Origin: Pedobacter rhizosphaerae | Lineage (GTDB): Bacteria > Bacteroidota > Bacteroidia > Sphingobacteriales > Sphingobacteriaceae | DNA length: 64,000 nt | Reading direction: 5' to 3' | Assembly (NCBI RefSeq): GCF_900111155.1 | Contig: NZ_FOGG01000002.1 | Coordinates: 218,026-282,025, forward strand | In this document: piece after piece, positions 34,132 through 41,919 of the stretch | Position numbering within the stretch: position 1 is the first letter of the stretch | Layout: each line of letters begins with the position of its first letter | Program-made: the position numbers and the translations under genes | Notes under the pieces: generated by a model | What the model saw: only the letters and a program-made list of their open reading frames with translations | The model's database searches: none | Told to the model about the DNA's origin: nothing

Positions 34132-34329
34132 TAATTCAAATATAGAATTAATATTCATTTAAAACGCAGTTAAATTGTAATAATTGATATAAATCATGTG
34201 CTTTTGTTTTAACCCCATAAAAATCAGTCAATTTAAGTAAGGTTCATATCTATTAAAATATTCTGTTATATTTAAATGCCTTGCCAAACATTTAACCAAG
34301 CATTTTGTATTAACAGCATAAAAAATTAT

Positions 34330-35439
34330 ATGAAAGATAAACTCTCATTTTTACCTAAACTGGCCCTGGTATTATTCTGTTTAATCAGCCTCACCTATAT
34401 CGCTATTTTAGGGCAGTCGCTTCTTGCTCCCTTGCTGTTTTCATTCTTAATGGCTTTATTGTTATTACCTGTAGCCAACACTTTGGAGCATCGTTTCAGA
34501 TTTAAACGAAGCTTATCCACGCTGGTATCAGTTATCTTAATGATTTTGATCGTTGGCGGAATTATCTATTTTTTTGGCAATCAACTGAGTGATTTGTGGG
34601 CCGATTGGCCTTTACTCAAAGAAAAAGCCAACGTATCTTACCACGAATTACAGCATTGGATATCTAAAACCTTTGGGGTAAACTCTCAAAAGCAATTGGA
34701 CTACCTTAATGATAGCACTGAAAAAGCATTAGCAACAAGTGCCACCATAGTGGCAACAACTTTAGCTACTTTATCTTCCACCCTCTTGTTTCTGGGTTTT
34801 ACGCTTTTGTTTACGTTCTTTTTAATCAATTACCGCCGCATTCTATTTACTTTCTTAACCTCAGTATTTAGAGAAGAGCATAAAGAAAAGGTGGCCGAGA
34901 TTGTAAGTCAAATCCAGGTGATTATCAAAAAATACATCATTGGTTTGTTCTTACAAATGCTCATTGTAACCCTATTAATGATTACGGTATTGAGCCTGTT
35001 AGGTGTGAAATATGCTGTTTTATTAGGACTGGTCGCAGGTATTTTTAATGTTGTACCCTATCTGGGGATATTCTTTGCGCTGCTCGTCAGCTGTTTGATT
35101 ACTTTTGCAACTGCCGGTGCGGGTAAGGTGCTGTTAGTATTGATTGCCTTTGTAGGGGTACATGCAATTGATGGTAATTTACTGATGCCTTTGGTGGTGG
35201 GTTCGAAAGTAAAAATCAATGCCTTGGTAGCCTTTATCGGAATTGTGGTTGGAGAAATGATATGGGGTATTTCAGGTATGTTTTTATGCATTCCATATCT
35301 GGCTATGCTGAAGATTATGTTCGATAGAATTGAGACCTTGCAACCGTGGGGAATACTAATGGGCGAAGAACACAAACCGGAGAAAAAGAAAAGGGTGTAC
35401 AGAATTACCAAGAAGATTAAACTAGAAGAAAAAGATTAG
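34330..35439 (+). CDS. AI-2E family transporter (PF01594 permease)
   Basis: ATG 34330 (MKDKLSFLPKLAL) is preferred over 34276. The 369-residue membrane protein has about eight hydrophobic segments, a soluble stretch around 95-145 (KEKANVSYHELQHW) and the conserved C-terminal motif region GVHAIDGNLLMPLVVGSKVKINALVAFIGIVVGEMIWG, diagnostic for the family. Named for an autoinducer-2 exporter in Escherichia coli, but members vary, including Na+/H+ antiporters. It ends with a basic KKKRVYRITKKIK tail. The next gene starts 2 bp later, suggesting an operon of small membrane proteins. Confidence 0.92.
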   Translation: MKDKLSFLPKLALVLFCLISLTYIAILGQSLLAPLLFSFLMALLLLPVANTLEHRFRFKRSLSTLVSVILMILIVGGIIYFFGNQLSDLWADWPLLKEKANVSYHELQHWISKTFGVNSQKQLDYLNDSTEKALATSATIVATTLATLSSTLLFLGFTLLFTFFLINYRRILFTFLTSVFREEHKEKVAEIVSQIQVIIKKYIIGLFLQMLIVTLLMITVLSLLGVKYAVLLGLVAGIFNVVPYLGIFFALLVSCLITFATAGAGKVLLVLIAFVGVHAIDGNLLMPLVVGSKVKINALVAFIGIVVGEMIWGISGMFLCIPYLAMLKIMFDRIETLQPWGILMGEEHKPEKKKRVYRITKKIKLEEKD

Positions 35440-35440
35440 C

Positions 35441-35737
35441 ATGCCTGAGAAAAGAGCGCCTCATATTTTAAGCACCTCTGCCAATTTATTGGGCATTTGC
35501 TTCATAGTATTAACTTCCTTAAAAAAGTTCAATCTTTCCGATGGCTCACTAATTGATGAGTTTGCAGTTGCAGCGGTTATTATTTTTATGGCTAGCTGCA
35601 TCCTTTCTTTTGTATCTATGAGGCAGGCATCGAAGGCAAGCCAAAGACTGGAGCAGGCGGCAGATTTCATCTTCTTATCGGGCTTGGTGGTCTTGTTTTT
35701 GGCCACACTTCTCATTGCATTTAATTTGATCAAATAA
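35441..35737 (+). CDS. Small membrane protein, unknown (98 aa)
   Basis: It has three hydrophobic segments (ILSTSANLLGICFIVLTSL; FAVAAVIIFMASCILSFVSM; FIFLSGLVVLFLATLLIAFNLI) with a charged link (RQASKASQRLEQAAD). I do not recognise the family. It begins 2 bp after the AI-2E transporter stop and is followed 21 bp on by a DoxX-like gene, so it is probably cotranscribed with both. Confidence 0.78.
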   Translation: MPEKRAPHILSTSANLLGICFIVLTSLKKFNLSDGSLIDEFAVAAVIIFMASCILSFVSMRQASKASQRLEQAADFIFLSGLVVLFLATLLIAFNLIK

Positions 35738-35758
35738 CGAAACGCTATCATCCTGTTC

Positions 35759-36208
35759 ATGAAACCCCTCCTGGTACTATTAATTACCTTCGTTTTACTG
35801 GTTGGCTTCAACCGTTACCTCGATGCACAAGAAAACCACATCTTTGCCGGTAATATAGCCATGGGTGTAATGCTATTGTTTACAGCAATGGGACATTTCA
35901 AGTTTAAAACATCTATGGCTGCAATGGTTCCGCTATTTATCCCTAAAAAGGTAGAAATTGTTGTGGCGACAGGTATCCTGGAAATACTCTTCGCAATTGG
36001 GCTGGGTATTCCAGCCATCCGTTACCCTGTAGGCATTTTGCTCATCTTATTTCTGCTAGCCATTTTACCGGCCAATATTTATGCAGCCAAACACAGCATC
36101 AATTATGAAAATCTTTACAAACAGGGGCCGGGATTAAAATATTTATGGTTCAGGATTCCCTTTCAATTTTTTTTAATAGCATGGGTTTGGTATTTTAGCG
36201 TTCGATAA
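35759..36208 (+). CDS. DoxX-like membrane protein
   Basis: A 149-residue protein with four hydrophobic segments: N-terminal signal-like helix, GNIAMGVMLLFTAMGHFKF, VVATGILEILFAIGLGIPA and VGILLILFLLAILPANIYAA, then KHSINYENLYKQGPGLKYLWFRIPFQF. This matches the DoxX/DoxD-like fold, seen in quinone-linked and thiol/oxidative-stress membrane proteins. The role is not known. Probable operon with the preceding two genes; mazG follows after 27 bp. Confidence 0.85.
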   Translation: MKPLLVLLITFVLLVGFNRYLDAQENHIFAGNIAMGVMLLFTAMGHFKFKTSMAAMVPLFIPKKVEIVVATGILEILFAIGLGIPAIRYPVGILLILFLLAILPANIYAAKHSINYENLYKQGPGLKYLWFRIPFQFFLIAWVWYFSVR

Positions 36209-36235
36209 TTCTGTCTAAAGAAAAGAGAAGTAAAG

Positions 36236-37051
36236 ATGCCTAATAATCCTATTCCTGTTACTGCCCACAATCCAGCCGATGCTTTTTTACGTCTGCTTAA
36301 TGTTTTAGATACCCTCCGTACACAATGTCCCTGGGATAAAAAGCAAACCATGGAAACCCTTCGCCACCTCACCATCGAAGAAACTTACGAACTTTCGGAT
36401 GCAATTTTAGATGGAGATATCCAGGAAATAAAAAAGGAATTAGGCGATTTAATGATGCATCTGGTTTTTTATTCACGAATCGCTTCCGAAACTGATGAGT
36501 TCAACATTACTGATGTATTGAACGGTGTTTGTGACAAACTGGTCAATCGTCATCCGCACATCTATGGAGATGTGGAGGTACAAAATGAGGAAGATGTAAA
36601 ACGGAACTGGGAGCAGATTAAACTAAAAGAAGGTAATAAATCTGTACTCGCAGGCGTTCCGTCATCCCTTCCAGCCCTGGTAAAAGCATCCCGGATACAA
36701 GAAAAAGCGCGTGGAGTAGGTTTCGACTGGGAAGATAAAAACCAAGTTTGGGAAAAAGTAGAAGAAGAATTGCAAGAATTTAAAGCAGAATTTAATGTGT
36801 CAGACCAAATTGCAATTGATGTGGAAAAGGCAGAATCAGAATTTGGAGATGTACTCTTCTCACTAATTAATTATGCACGATTCATCAACATCAATCCCGA
36901 AAATGCCTTGGAGAAAACCAACAAGAAATTCATCAAACGCTTTCAGTACCTCGAGAGCAAAGCTCAGGAGAACGGCAAAGCTTTATCAGATATGACCCTG
37001 GCCGAAATGGACATTTATTGGAATGAGGCTAAAAAAACCCTTGGTCCGTGA
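36236..37051 (+). CDS. mazG: Nucleoside triphosphate pyrophosphohydrolase
   Basis: The 271-residue protein shows the MazG double-domain layout: CPWDKKQTMETLRHLTIEE (substrate and metal motif), EEIKKELGDLMMHLVFYSRI (EExxE...ExxD Mg site) and DVKRNWEQIKLKE, with the C-terminal copy GFDWEDKNQVWEKVEEELQEFKAE and SEFGDVLFSLINYAR. It hydrolyses (deoxy)NTPs to NMP and PPi. The last codons (LGP, stop) lie inside a palindromic repeat element, so the C-terminus seems partly donated by it. It is 27 bp after the DoxX-like gene. Confidence 0.95.
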   Translation: MPNNPIPVTAHNPADAFLRLLNVLDTLRTQCPWDKKQTMETLRHLTIEETYELSDAILDGDIQEIKKELGDLMMHLVFYSRIASETDEFNITDVLNGVCDKLVNRHPHIYGDVEVQNEEDVKRNWEQIKLKEGNKSVLAGVPSSLPALVKASRIQEKARGVGFDWEDKNQVWEKVEEELQEFKAEFNVSDQIAIDVEKAESEFGDVLFSLINYARFININPENALEKTNKKFIKRFQYLESKAQENGKALSDMTLAEMDIYWNEAKKTLGP

Positions 37052-37063
37052 CCCACGGACCAA
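37041..37063. repeat. Palindromic element TTGGTCCGTG-acc-CACGGACCAA
   Basis: A perfect 10-bp inverted repeat that overlaps the mazG stop (TGA at 37049-37051). It is a second copy of the element at 33702-33724; the core TGGTCCGTGA...CACGGACCA is identical. Confidence 0.85.
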
Positions 37064-37101
37064 TAACTCTAACCCACAACCCACCCAATTTAAATTTACG
37101 C

Positions 37102-37482
37102 CTAATAAAACTTACCATCTAAATAAAACCACTTCCCCTCCTCTTGCTTAAAGTTCGATTTTTCATGCAATACCTCCGCCTGAAACTTCCTGTTCAGATA
37201 GTAAGCTTTAAATTCCACTACATCAACATCGGCAAAAACAATTTCTAACTTAAGCCAGGTGGTATTTTTTGCACTACTTAGATATCCCTCTTTACTAAAC
37301 CCCTTCCGTTTACTCACATGGGTGGTATTCCATAAATAATCGGCATTCTGAACCACAAAGGCAGAATACCTCGAGCGCATTAACGCTTCTGCTGTAGGTG
37401 CTACCTGGGTATTTAGATGATAAGGCTGGCAGCAGTTCAGGTACACCAATTCGCTACCGCAAGGACAATTAACTATATTCAT
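37102..37482 (-). CDS. ychJ: YchJ-like SEC-C motif protein (UPF0225)
   Basis: The 126-residue protein starts with the SEC-C zinc motif (NCPCGSELVYLNCCQPY: Cys-x-Cys ... Cys-Cys spacing) and continues with APTAEALMRSRYSAFVVQNADYLWNT and the C-terminal NTF2-like SnoaL fold (YYLNRKFQAEVLHEKSNF, GKWFYLDGKF). This matches the YchJ/UPF0225 family of unknown function, where the SEC-C motif binds zinc. It is monocistronic and convergent with mazG. Confidence 0.9.
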   Translation of the reverse strand: MNIVNCPCGSELVYLNCCQPYHLNTQVAPTAEALMRSRYSAFVVQNADYLWNTTHVSKRKGFSKEGYLSSAKNTTWLKLEIVFADVDVVEFKAYYLNRKFQAEVLHEKSNFKQEEGKWFYLDGKFY

Positions 37483-37557
37483 AATGATTCACAGATAAGC
37501 AAAAATAGTATTTAATATTTCCTCTCCTAAAATTTCCGTAAAATTGCAGTCCAAATA

Positions 37558-38358
37558 ATGAGATACTTCTTCCACATTGCCTATCAAGGTCAGCATTACA
37601 ACGGTTGGCAAAAACAACCTGGCGCCATTAGCGTTCAGGAAGCCATTGAAAATGCCCTTTTCAAGATTTTCAAGTTTCCTGTACCCATTAACGGCTGTGG
37701 AAGAACGGATGCCCATGTACACGCAAGTCAGTATTTTTTTCATGCAGATATAGAAACAGACTTCGACTTTGATCTCCTCTATCGCTTAAATAAAGCCCTT
37801 CCACAAAACATCGCCATATTTGATATTATTAAAATGGAGGGCTTGCCACATGCCCGTTTTGACGCTGTACAAAGAAAATACGATTACTTTATCCATACTT
37901 ATAAAGATCCTTTCTTAAATCACCAAAGTTCTTTTTACCTCGAACCCAAAATAGATTTAGCCAGTATGAAGGCTGCCGTTAACCTATTGCCTAAATACAA
38001 AGATTACCGGGCTTTTTGCACCCAACCCAATAAATATGAGCACACCATTTGCAATGTGAAGGAAGCCGATTTATTGACCAATGCCAGTGGCGACCGCATT
38101 AGGTTTCACATTGCCAGCAATCGTTTTTTAAGCAAGATGATCAGAATTTTAATGGGCAAGATCTTAAAGGTTGGAAAGGGTGAACTTAGCCTTGACGAGT
38201 TCGAAAGTCATTTTATTACCCTCGAAACACCTAAAACTTTAGATCCAGCTTATCCTACAGGATTATACCTATCGAAGGTAACGTATCCATACCTCAACCT
38301 GGCACCCCGAACCGAGTTTTTATCGGCCATGCAGGGTACCGACTGGAAATCTGTATAA
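37558..38358 (+). CDS. truA: tRNA pseudouridine(38-40) synthase
   Basis: The 266-residue protein has the TruA motifs: YFFHIAYQGQHYNGWQKQ, the catalytic Asp in GCGRTDAHVHASQ, RYDYFIHT-like strand (KYDYFIHT), YRAFCTQPN and LSKMIRILMGKIL near the end, the conserved RNA-binding segment. It converts U38-U40 of the anticodon stem to pseudouridine. Length is normal. The ATG 37558 follows the stretch upstream of the divergent ychJ. A lipoprotein gene follows 59 bp downstream. Confidence 0.96.
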   Translation: MRYFFHIAYQGQHYNGWQKQPGAISVQEAIENALFKIFKFPVPINGCGRTDAHVHASQYFFHADIETDFDFDLLYRLNKALPQNIAIFDIIKMEGLPHARFDAVQRKYDYFIHTYKDPFLNHQSSFYLEPKIDLASMKAAVNLLPKYKDYRAFCTQPNKYEHTICNVKEADLLTNASGDRIRFHIASNRFLSKMIRILMGKILKVGKGELSLDEFESHFITLETPKTLDPAYPTGLYLSKVTYPYLNLAPRTEFLSAMQGTDWKSV

Positions 38359-38416
38359 TTTCTGAGCGGTATGAATTTCGTTGTAGCGTTCCCGGCAGAT
38401 GTTTCGTTTTACAAGT

Positions 38417-38857
38417 ATGAAAACAACGATCTTAACTTTCTTATTAGCAGTTACACTTTTTTGTGGCTGTAAAAAATCAAGCAGCGTAACAATCATCCAG
38501 GATGGTGCCTTCTCTGGAACCTTTACCATCAAAAATAGTATCAATACCTATACAGAGAGCATTCCGGTTTCGTTGACTTTAAACCAGGGTGAATTCACGA
38601 TAAGCCTGAATACTAATAGCAAACCAGTTGGAGGCAACGGAACTTTTTCAGTTAAAAATGGTATTGCCACCTTTGTTGATGAAAATACCTGGACTGGCGA
38701 ATTTGATCGGAATAGAATTTTAAATGGCGAATACGATATGGAAATTAAAGGCCGCGATTTAATCTTTACCAGACGTACGCAACCACAAACCAATATCCAT
38801 TCTGCTACTTCTTACGTACAGATGTCGTACCAATACGTCCTTAAAAAGGATAACTAA
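38417..38857 (+). CDS. Small lipoprotein, unknown
   Basis: ATG 38417 is chosen because it opens a lipoprotein signal (MKTTILTFLLAVTLFCGC, lipobox Cys at 18). The 146-residue protein has a beta-rich body with SGTFTIKNSINTYTESIPV, GNGTFSVKNGIATFVDENTW and GEYDMEIKGRDLIFTRR. I do not recognise the family; the repeated short strands suggest a beta-sandwich or barrel-like lipocalin fold. It ends 10 bp before the convergent LolC/E-like gene. Confidence 0.75.
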   Translation: MKTTILTFLLAVTLFCGCKKSSSVTIIQDGAFSGTFTIKNSINTYTESIPVSLTLNQGEFTISLNTNSKPVGGNGTFSVKNGIATFVDENTWTGEFDRNRILNGEYDMEIKGRDLIFTRRTQPQTNIHSATSYVQMSYQYVLKKDN

Positions 38858-38866
38858 TGCCTATGG

Positions 38867-40087
38867 CTATTTAAATCGAATAGCCTTTAATGGAGACACT
38901 TTACTGATTAATAGTGATGGAATCAGTAATACCAACAGACAAAGTACTGCAGTAGTAATATTCAGTAAAAACACATCCATAAAGTGAAATTCTATGGGGG
39001 CATAAGCTAAAAAGTATGACGACTGGTTAAGTTTAAAAATATGTGTAGCTTGCTGAAAAAAGCCCAAACCTAAACCCAAAATATTACCCAACAGCAAACC
39101 AATCCCAATTAGATACGCTGCATTGTAAAGAAACACCTTCATTATACTCCAGTTACTGGCGCCAAAAGCTTTAAGCATGCCAATCATATTGGTGCGCTCC
39201 AGGATCATAATTAATAAGGCCGTAACCATGTTGATTACCCCTACAATAAGCATCAGAATGAGGATAACCCTGGTATTCACATCTAAAAGCCCCAACCAGG
39301 TAAAAATATTAGGGAAATTTTCCTTTATAGAAAACGATCTCAGGTTTCTGGGTAACTGATTGTAAATATCATCTGCCACTGGCTTCAACCTATCGAAGTT
39401 CTTGATTCTAATTTCAATCCCACCGATTTCATTTGGCTTCCAATTATTTAAGCGTTTAATAATGTTGAGATTACCCAATACAAAACCCTTATCTATATCT
39501 TCTACTCCAATATCATAAATACCTACTATTTTAAATTTTCTTGGCCGTAACTGATTTTGAACAAAATACATGATAAAATCATCGCCGGTTTTAAGCTTTA
39601 AACGCTTAGCGGTATAGTTAGAAATAAGCAATTCCTGCATCGCAGCAGCACTATCGGCAAAGTTGATTATGGTACCGCTAATAATATGCTTTTCAATGTA
39701 ATCCCAGCGGTAGGTTTTATCAATTCCCTTGAAATTAATCCCTTCAATTTCATTATTTGCCGATATTATTGCAGGCTTTGTGGCAAAAGGATAGAAAAAA
39801 TCAATGTTTTGATTCTTTTTCAGCTGTCTAACAGTTTCTGCATCTAACACAAAGGGAGAGTGTTCAAAAGAGTTATTTAAATCATATCGGGTAACCTGAA
39901 CATCCCCTAAATAGCCCCGTACCTTATCCTGAATCTCTGTTTTAAAGCCTTTAATGATGGCAATAGAAAGAATCATCACGGCAAGGCTTAACATAACCCC
40001 CGCAATAGCAATGCGCACGATAAGCTTAGAAAAGGTTCGCTCAGATTTAATGGCTATTCGCCCCGCTATGAAATATTCGAAATTCAA
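38867..40087 (-). CDS. FtsX-like ABC permease (LolC/LolE type)
   Basis: A 406-residue protein with one N-terminal helix (IAIAGVMLSLAVMILSIAII), a large periplasmic MacB-PCD-like domain (about 45-265, with LLISNYTAKRLKLKTGD and the FVLGNLNII strand), and three C-terminal helices (RVILILMLIVGVINMVTALLIMILERTNMIGMLKA; YLIGIGLLLGNILGLGLGF; LNITTAVLCLLVLLIPSLLI) ending in SPLKAIRFK. This is the layout of LolC/E and related lipoprotein-release or substrate-exporting permeases. No ATPase is beside it, so it must pair with one elsewhere. Confidence 0.92.
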   Translation of the reverse strand: MNFEYFIAGRIAIKSERTFSKLIVRIAIAGVMLSLAVMILSIAIIKGFKTEIQDKVRGYLGDVQVTRYDLNNSFEHSPFVLDAETVRQLKKNQNIDFFYPFATKPAIISANNEIEGINFKGIDKTYRWDYIEKHIISGTIINFADSAAAMQELLISNYTAKRLKLKTGDDFIMYFVQNQLRPRKFKIVGIYDIGVEDIDKGFVLGNLNIIKRLNNWKPNEIGGIEIRIKNFDRLKPVADDIYNQLPRNLRSFSIKENFPNIFTWLGLLDVNTRVILILMLIVGVINMVTALLIMILERTNMIGMLKAFGASNWSIMKVFLYNAAYLIGIGLLLGNILGLGLGFFQQATHIFKLNQSSYFLAYAPIEFHFMDVFLLNITTAVLCLLVLLIPSLLISKVSPLKAIRFK

Positions 40088-40243
40088 TTTGATAATTTTA
40101 CTAACTTAGCAAAAATGCTTATTTCCTTTTAAATAAAGGCATTTTTTAAAAATAATCCGTCTGTAATACCAAATATATAAAACAGCGTAATTGTTTTTAA
40201 CCTTAAACATTTGGAGACATTAGTTTAACTACTTTAAAACACT

Positions 40244-41521
40244 ATGAAAAAGTACATCAGCCTTGCATTAACCTGTTTAATTGCCATATCAGCCTGCGGT
40301 CAGGGGCCAAAATCTTCTACAGATGCATCTGGAATAGTAAAAGCTACAGAAAGCAAAACCATTGAGCAGGCTGAAAAACCATACACCAATAAAAATTCGA
40401 TTAAGACAGGTGCTGAACAAACGGAAAAGTATCTTCCCCTTTTAAAAGGTAAACGTGTAGGCATGGTGGTAAATCCAACTTCTGTTATTGGAAATGAAAC
40501 CACTGTAGACAGCCTTTTAAAATTAGGGGTTAAAATCCAGAAGATATTTGGCCCGGAGCACGGTTTTAGAGGCAATGCCAGTGCAGGCGTACACATTGCC
40601 GATGATGTGGATACTAAAACAGGTATTAAAGCGGTATCCCTTTACGGTAAACACAGTACCCCAACTGCCGAAGACCTTGCCGATATCGACATCATGATAT
40701 TTGACATCCAGGATGTGGGTGTTCGTTTTTACACCTACATCAACACGCTGCAGCATGTGATGGAAGCGTGTGCAGTAAATAAGAAAGAAGTACTAATTCT
40801 AGACCGTCCGAATCCAAACGGTTATTTAATCGACGGGCCAATCCTCGATCCTAAGTTTAAATCTGGCATCGGCATACAGCCTATCCCAATTGCACACGGA
40901 TTAACCGTAGGCGAATATGCACAAATGCTAAATGGAGAAGGTTGGTTAAAAGACAAAGTGAAGTGCAAAATAAATATCATTAAAGTAGCCAACTACAATC
41001 ACGATATGGAGTATACGCTTCCGGTTAAGCCCTCACCAAATCTTAACACCCAGCAATCAATCATGCTTTATCCAACTACCTGCCTGTTCGAAGGCACCTA
41101 TCTTAATCATGGTAGAGGTACAATGTTTCCTTTTACCATTGTGGGCGCACCATATCTTAAAGGCAAATTCGACTTCAGCTTCACACCGAAGAGCATCAAG
41201 GGCATGTCTGAAACACCGTTATTTCAAGATCAGGAATGTTATGGATTGGATTTGAGGAATTATGATATTGCCGAATTAAGAAAAACTAAAGCCATTAACC
41301 TGAGCTGGCTGATTACACTCTATAATGCATCACCAAGAAAAGCCGATTTCTTCAATACCAAACTAAGCAAAGAAATGGGAACGATAGAAAGATTAGTTGG
41401 CGTGGCAGATTTCAGACAACAGATTATAGATGGTAAGTCAGAAGCCGAAATCAGGTCCAGCTGGCAGCCAGGCTTAAATGCCTACAAAACCATGCGTAAA
41501 AAATACCTGCTCTATAAGTAA
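40244..41521 (+). CDS. namZ: DUF1343 / NamZ-type exo-beta-N-acetylmuramidase, lipoprotein
   Basis: The 425-residue protein has a lipoprotein signal (LTCLIAISACGQ, Cys about residue 18) and the DUF1343 domain with GMVVNPTSVIGNETT, FGPEHGFRGNASAG, VSLYGKHSTP, MIFDIQDVGVRFYTYI, LDRPNPNGYLIDGP, IAHGLTVGEYA, MLYPTTCLFEGTYLNHGRGT and a C-terminal AYKTMRKKYLLY. Family knowledge: characterised DUF1343 proteins (NamZ) remove terminal MurNAc from peptidoglycan fragments during cell-wall recycling. Catalytic residues are not fixed in my memory, so function is inferred from the family. It is monocistronic. Confidence 0.9.
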   Translation: MKKYISLALTCLIAISACGQGPKSSTDASGIVKATESKTIEQAEKPYTNKNSIKTGAEQTEKYLPLLKGKRVGMVVNPTSVIGNETTVDSLLKLGVKIQKIFGPEHGFRGNASAGVHIADDVDTKTGIKAVSLYGKHSTPTAEDLADIDIMIFDIQDVGVRFYTYINTLQHVMEACAVNKKEVLILDRPNPNGYLIDGPILDPKFKSGIGIQPIPIAHGLTVGEYAQMLNGEGWLKDKVKCKINIIKVANYNHDMEYTLPVKPSPNLNTQQSIMLYPTTCLFEGTYLNHGRGTMFPFTIVGAPYLKGKFDFSFTPKSIKGMSETPLFQDQECYGLDLRNYDIAELRKTKAINLSWLITLYNASPRKADFFNTKLSKEMGTIERLVGVADFRQQIIDGKSEAEIRSSWQPGLNAYKTMRKKYLLYK

Positions 41522-41538
41522 TGACAGGATGATCGAGG

Positions 41539-41597
41539 GATTGAATGACTGAATGAACCTGGCGATAACCCAAGAAATGATTTTCAGTCATTCAATC
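41539..41597. repeat. 14-bp inverted repeat with 31-nt loop
   Basis: GATTGAATGACTGA (41539-41552) faces TCAGTCATTCAATC (41584-41597) after namZ. There is no T tract; it may be a structured 3' end or a repeat element. The surrounding 180-bp gap is rich in ATTCATTC words. Confidence 0.7.
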
Positions 41598-41702
41598 ATT
41601 CACCAATTAATCTTCAAAACAAAAGCTCGATTTATCTTGTTCTACTGGAGAATGGGTTTTCAAATTCACTCATTCAAAATTCATTCATTTAATCATTAAA
41701 TC

Positions 41703-41909
41703 ATGAGCGGCCCAAAAGTTAAAAGCGATAAACCAGGAAGCAACTACGAGAAAGAAGTACCAGAAGGTAGAGAACCTGTAGATCATAAAACGGTTAGAAA
41801 ACCAAACGATAGCCTACCGAACAAGCCTCCTAAGGCTAAAAATCCGGCACAGCAAAGAGAACTTGAAGAACAACCGGTACACTCTATTAAGAAAGCACCA
41901 AAGGAGTAA
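41703..41909 (+). CDS. Small charged, disordered-looking protein (68 aa)
   Basis: It encodes a hydrophilic, Lys/Glu/Pro-rich protein (MSGPKVKSDKPGSNYEKEV, then NDSLPNKPPKAKNPAQQ) without hydrophobic core, signal or known motif. It is probably intrinsically disordered. Function unknown. It lies 10 bp from the convergent histidine kinase gene. Confidence 0.6.
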   Translation: MSGPKVKSDKPGSNYEKEVPEGREPVDHKTVRKPNDSLPNKPPKAKNPAQQRELEEQPVHSIKKAPKE

Positions 41910-41919
41910 GGTAAATGTG

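Noticed and set aside
34041..34144. tRNA gene
   Set aside because: The hairpins do not make a cloverleaf, and there is no T-loop GTTCRA-type motif or acceptor pairing.
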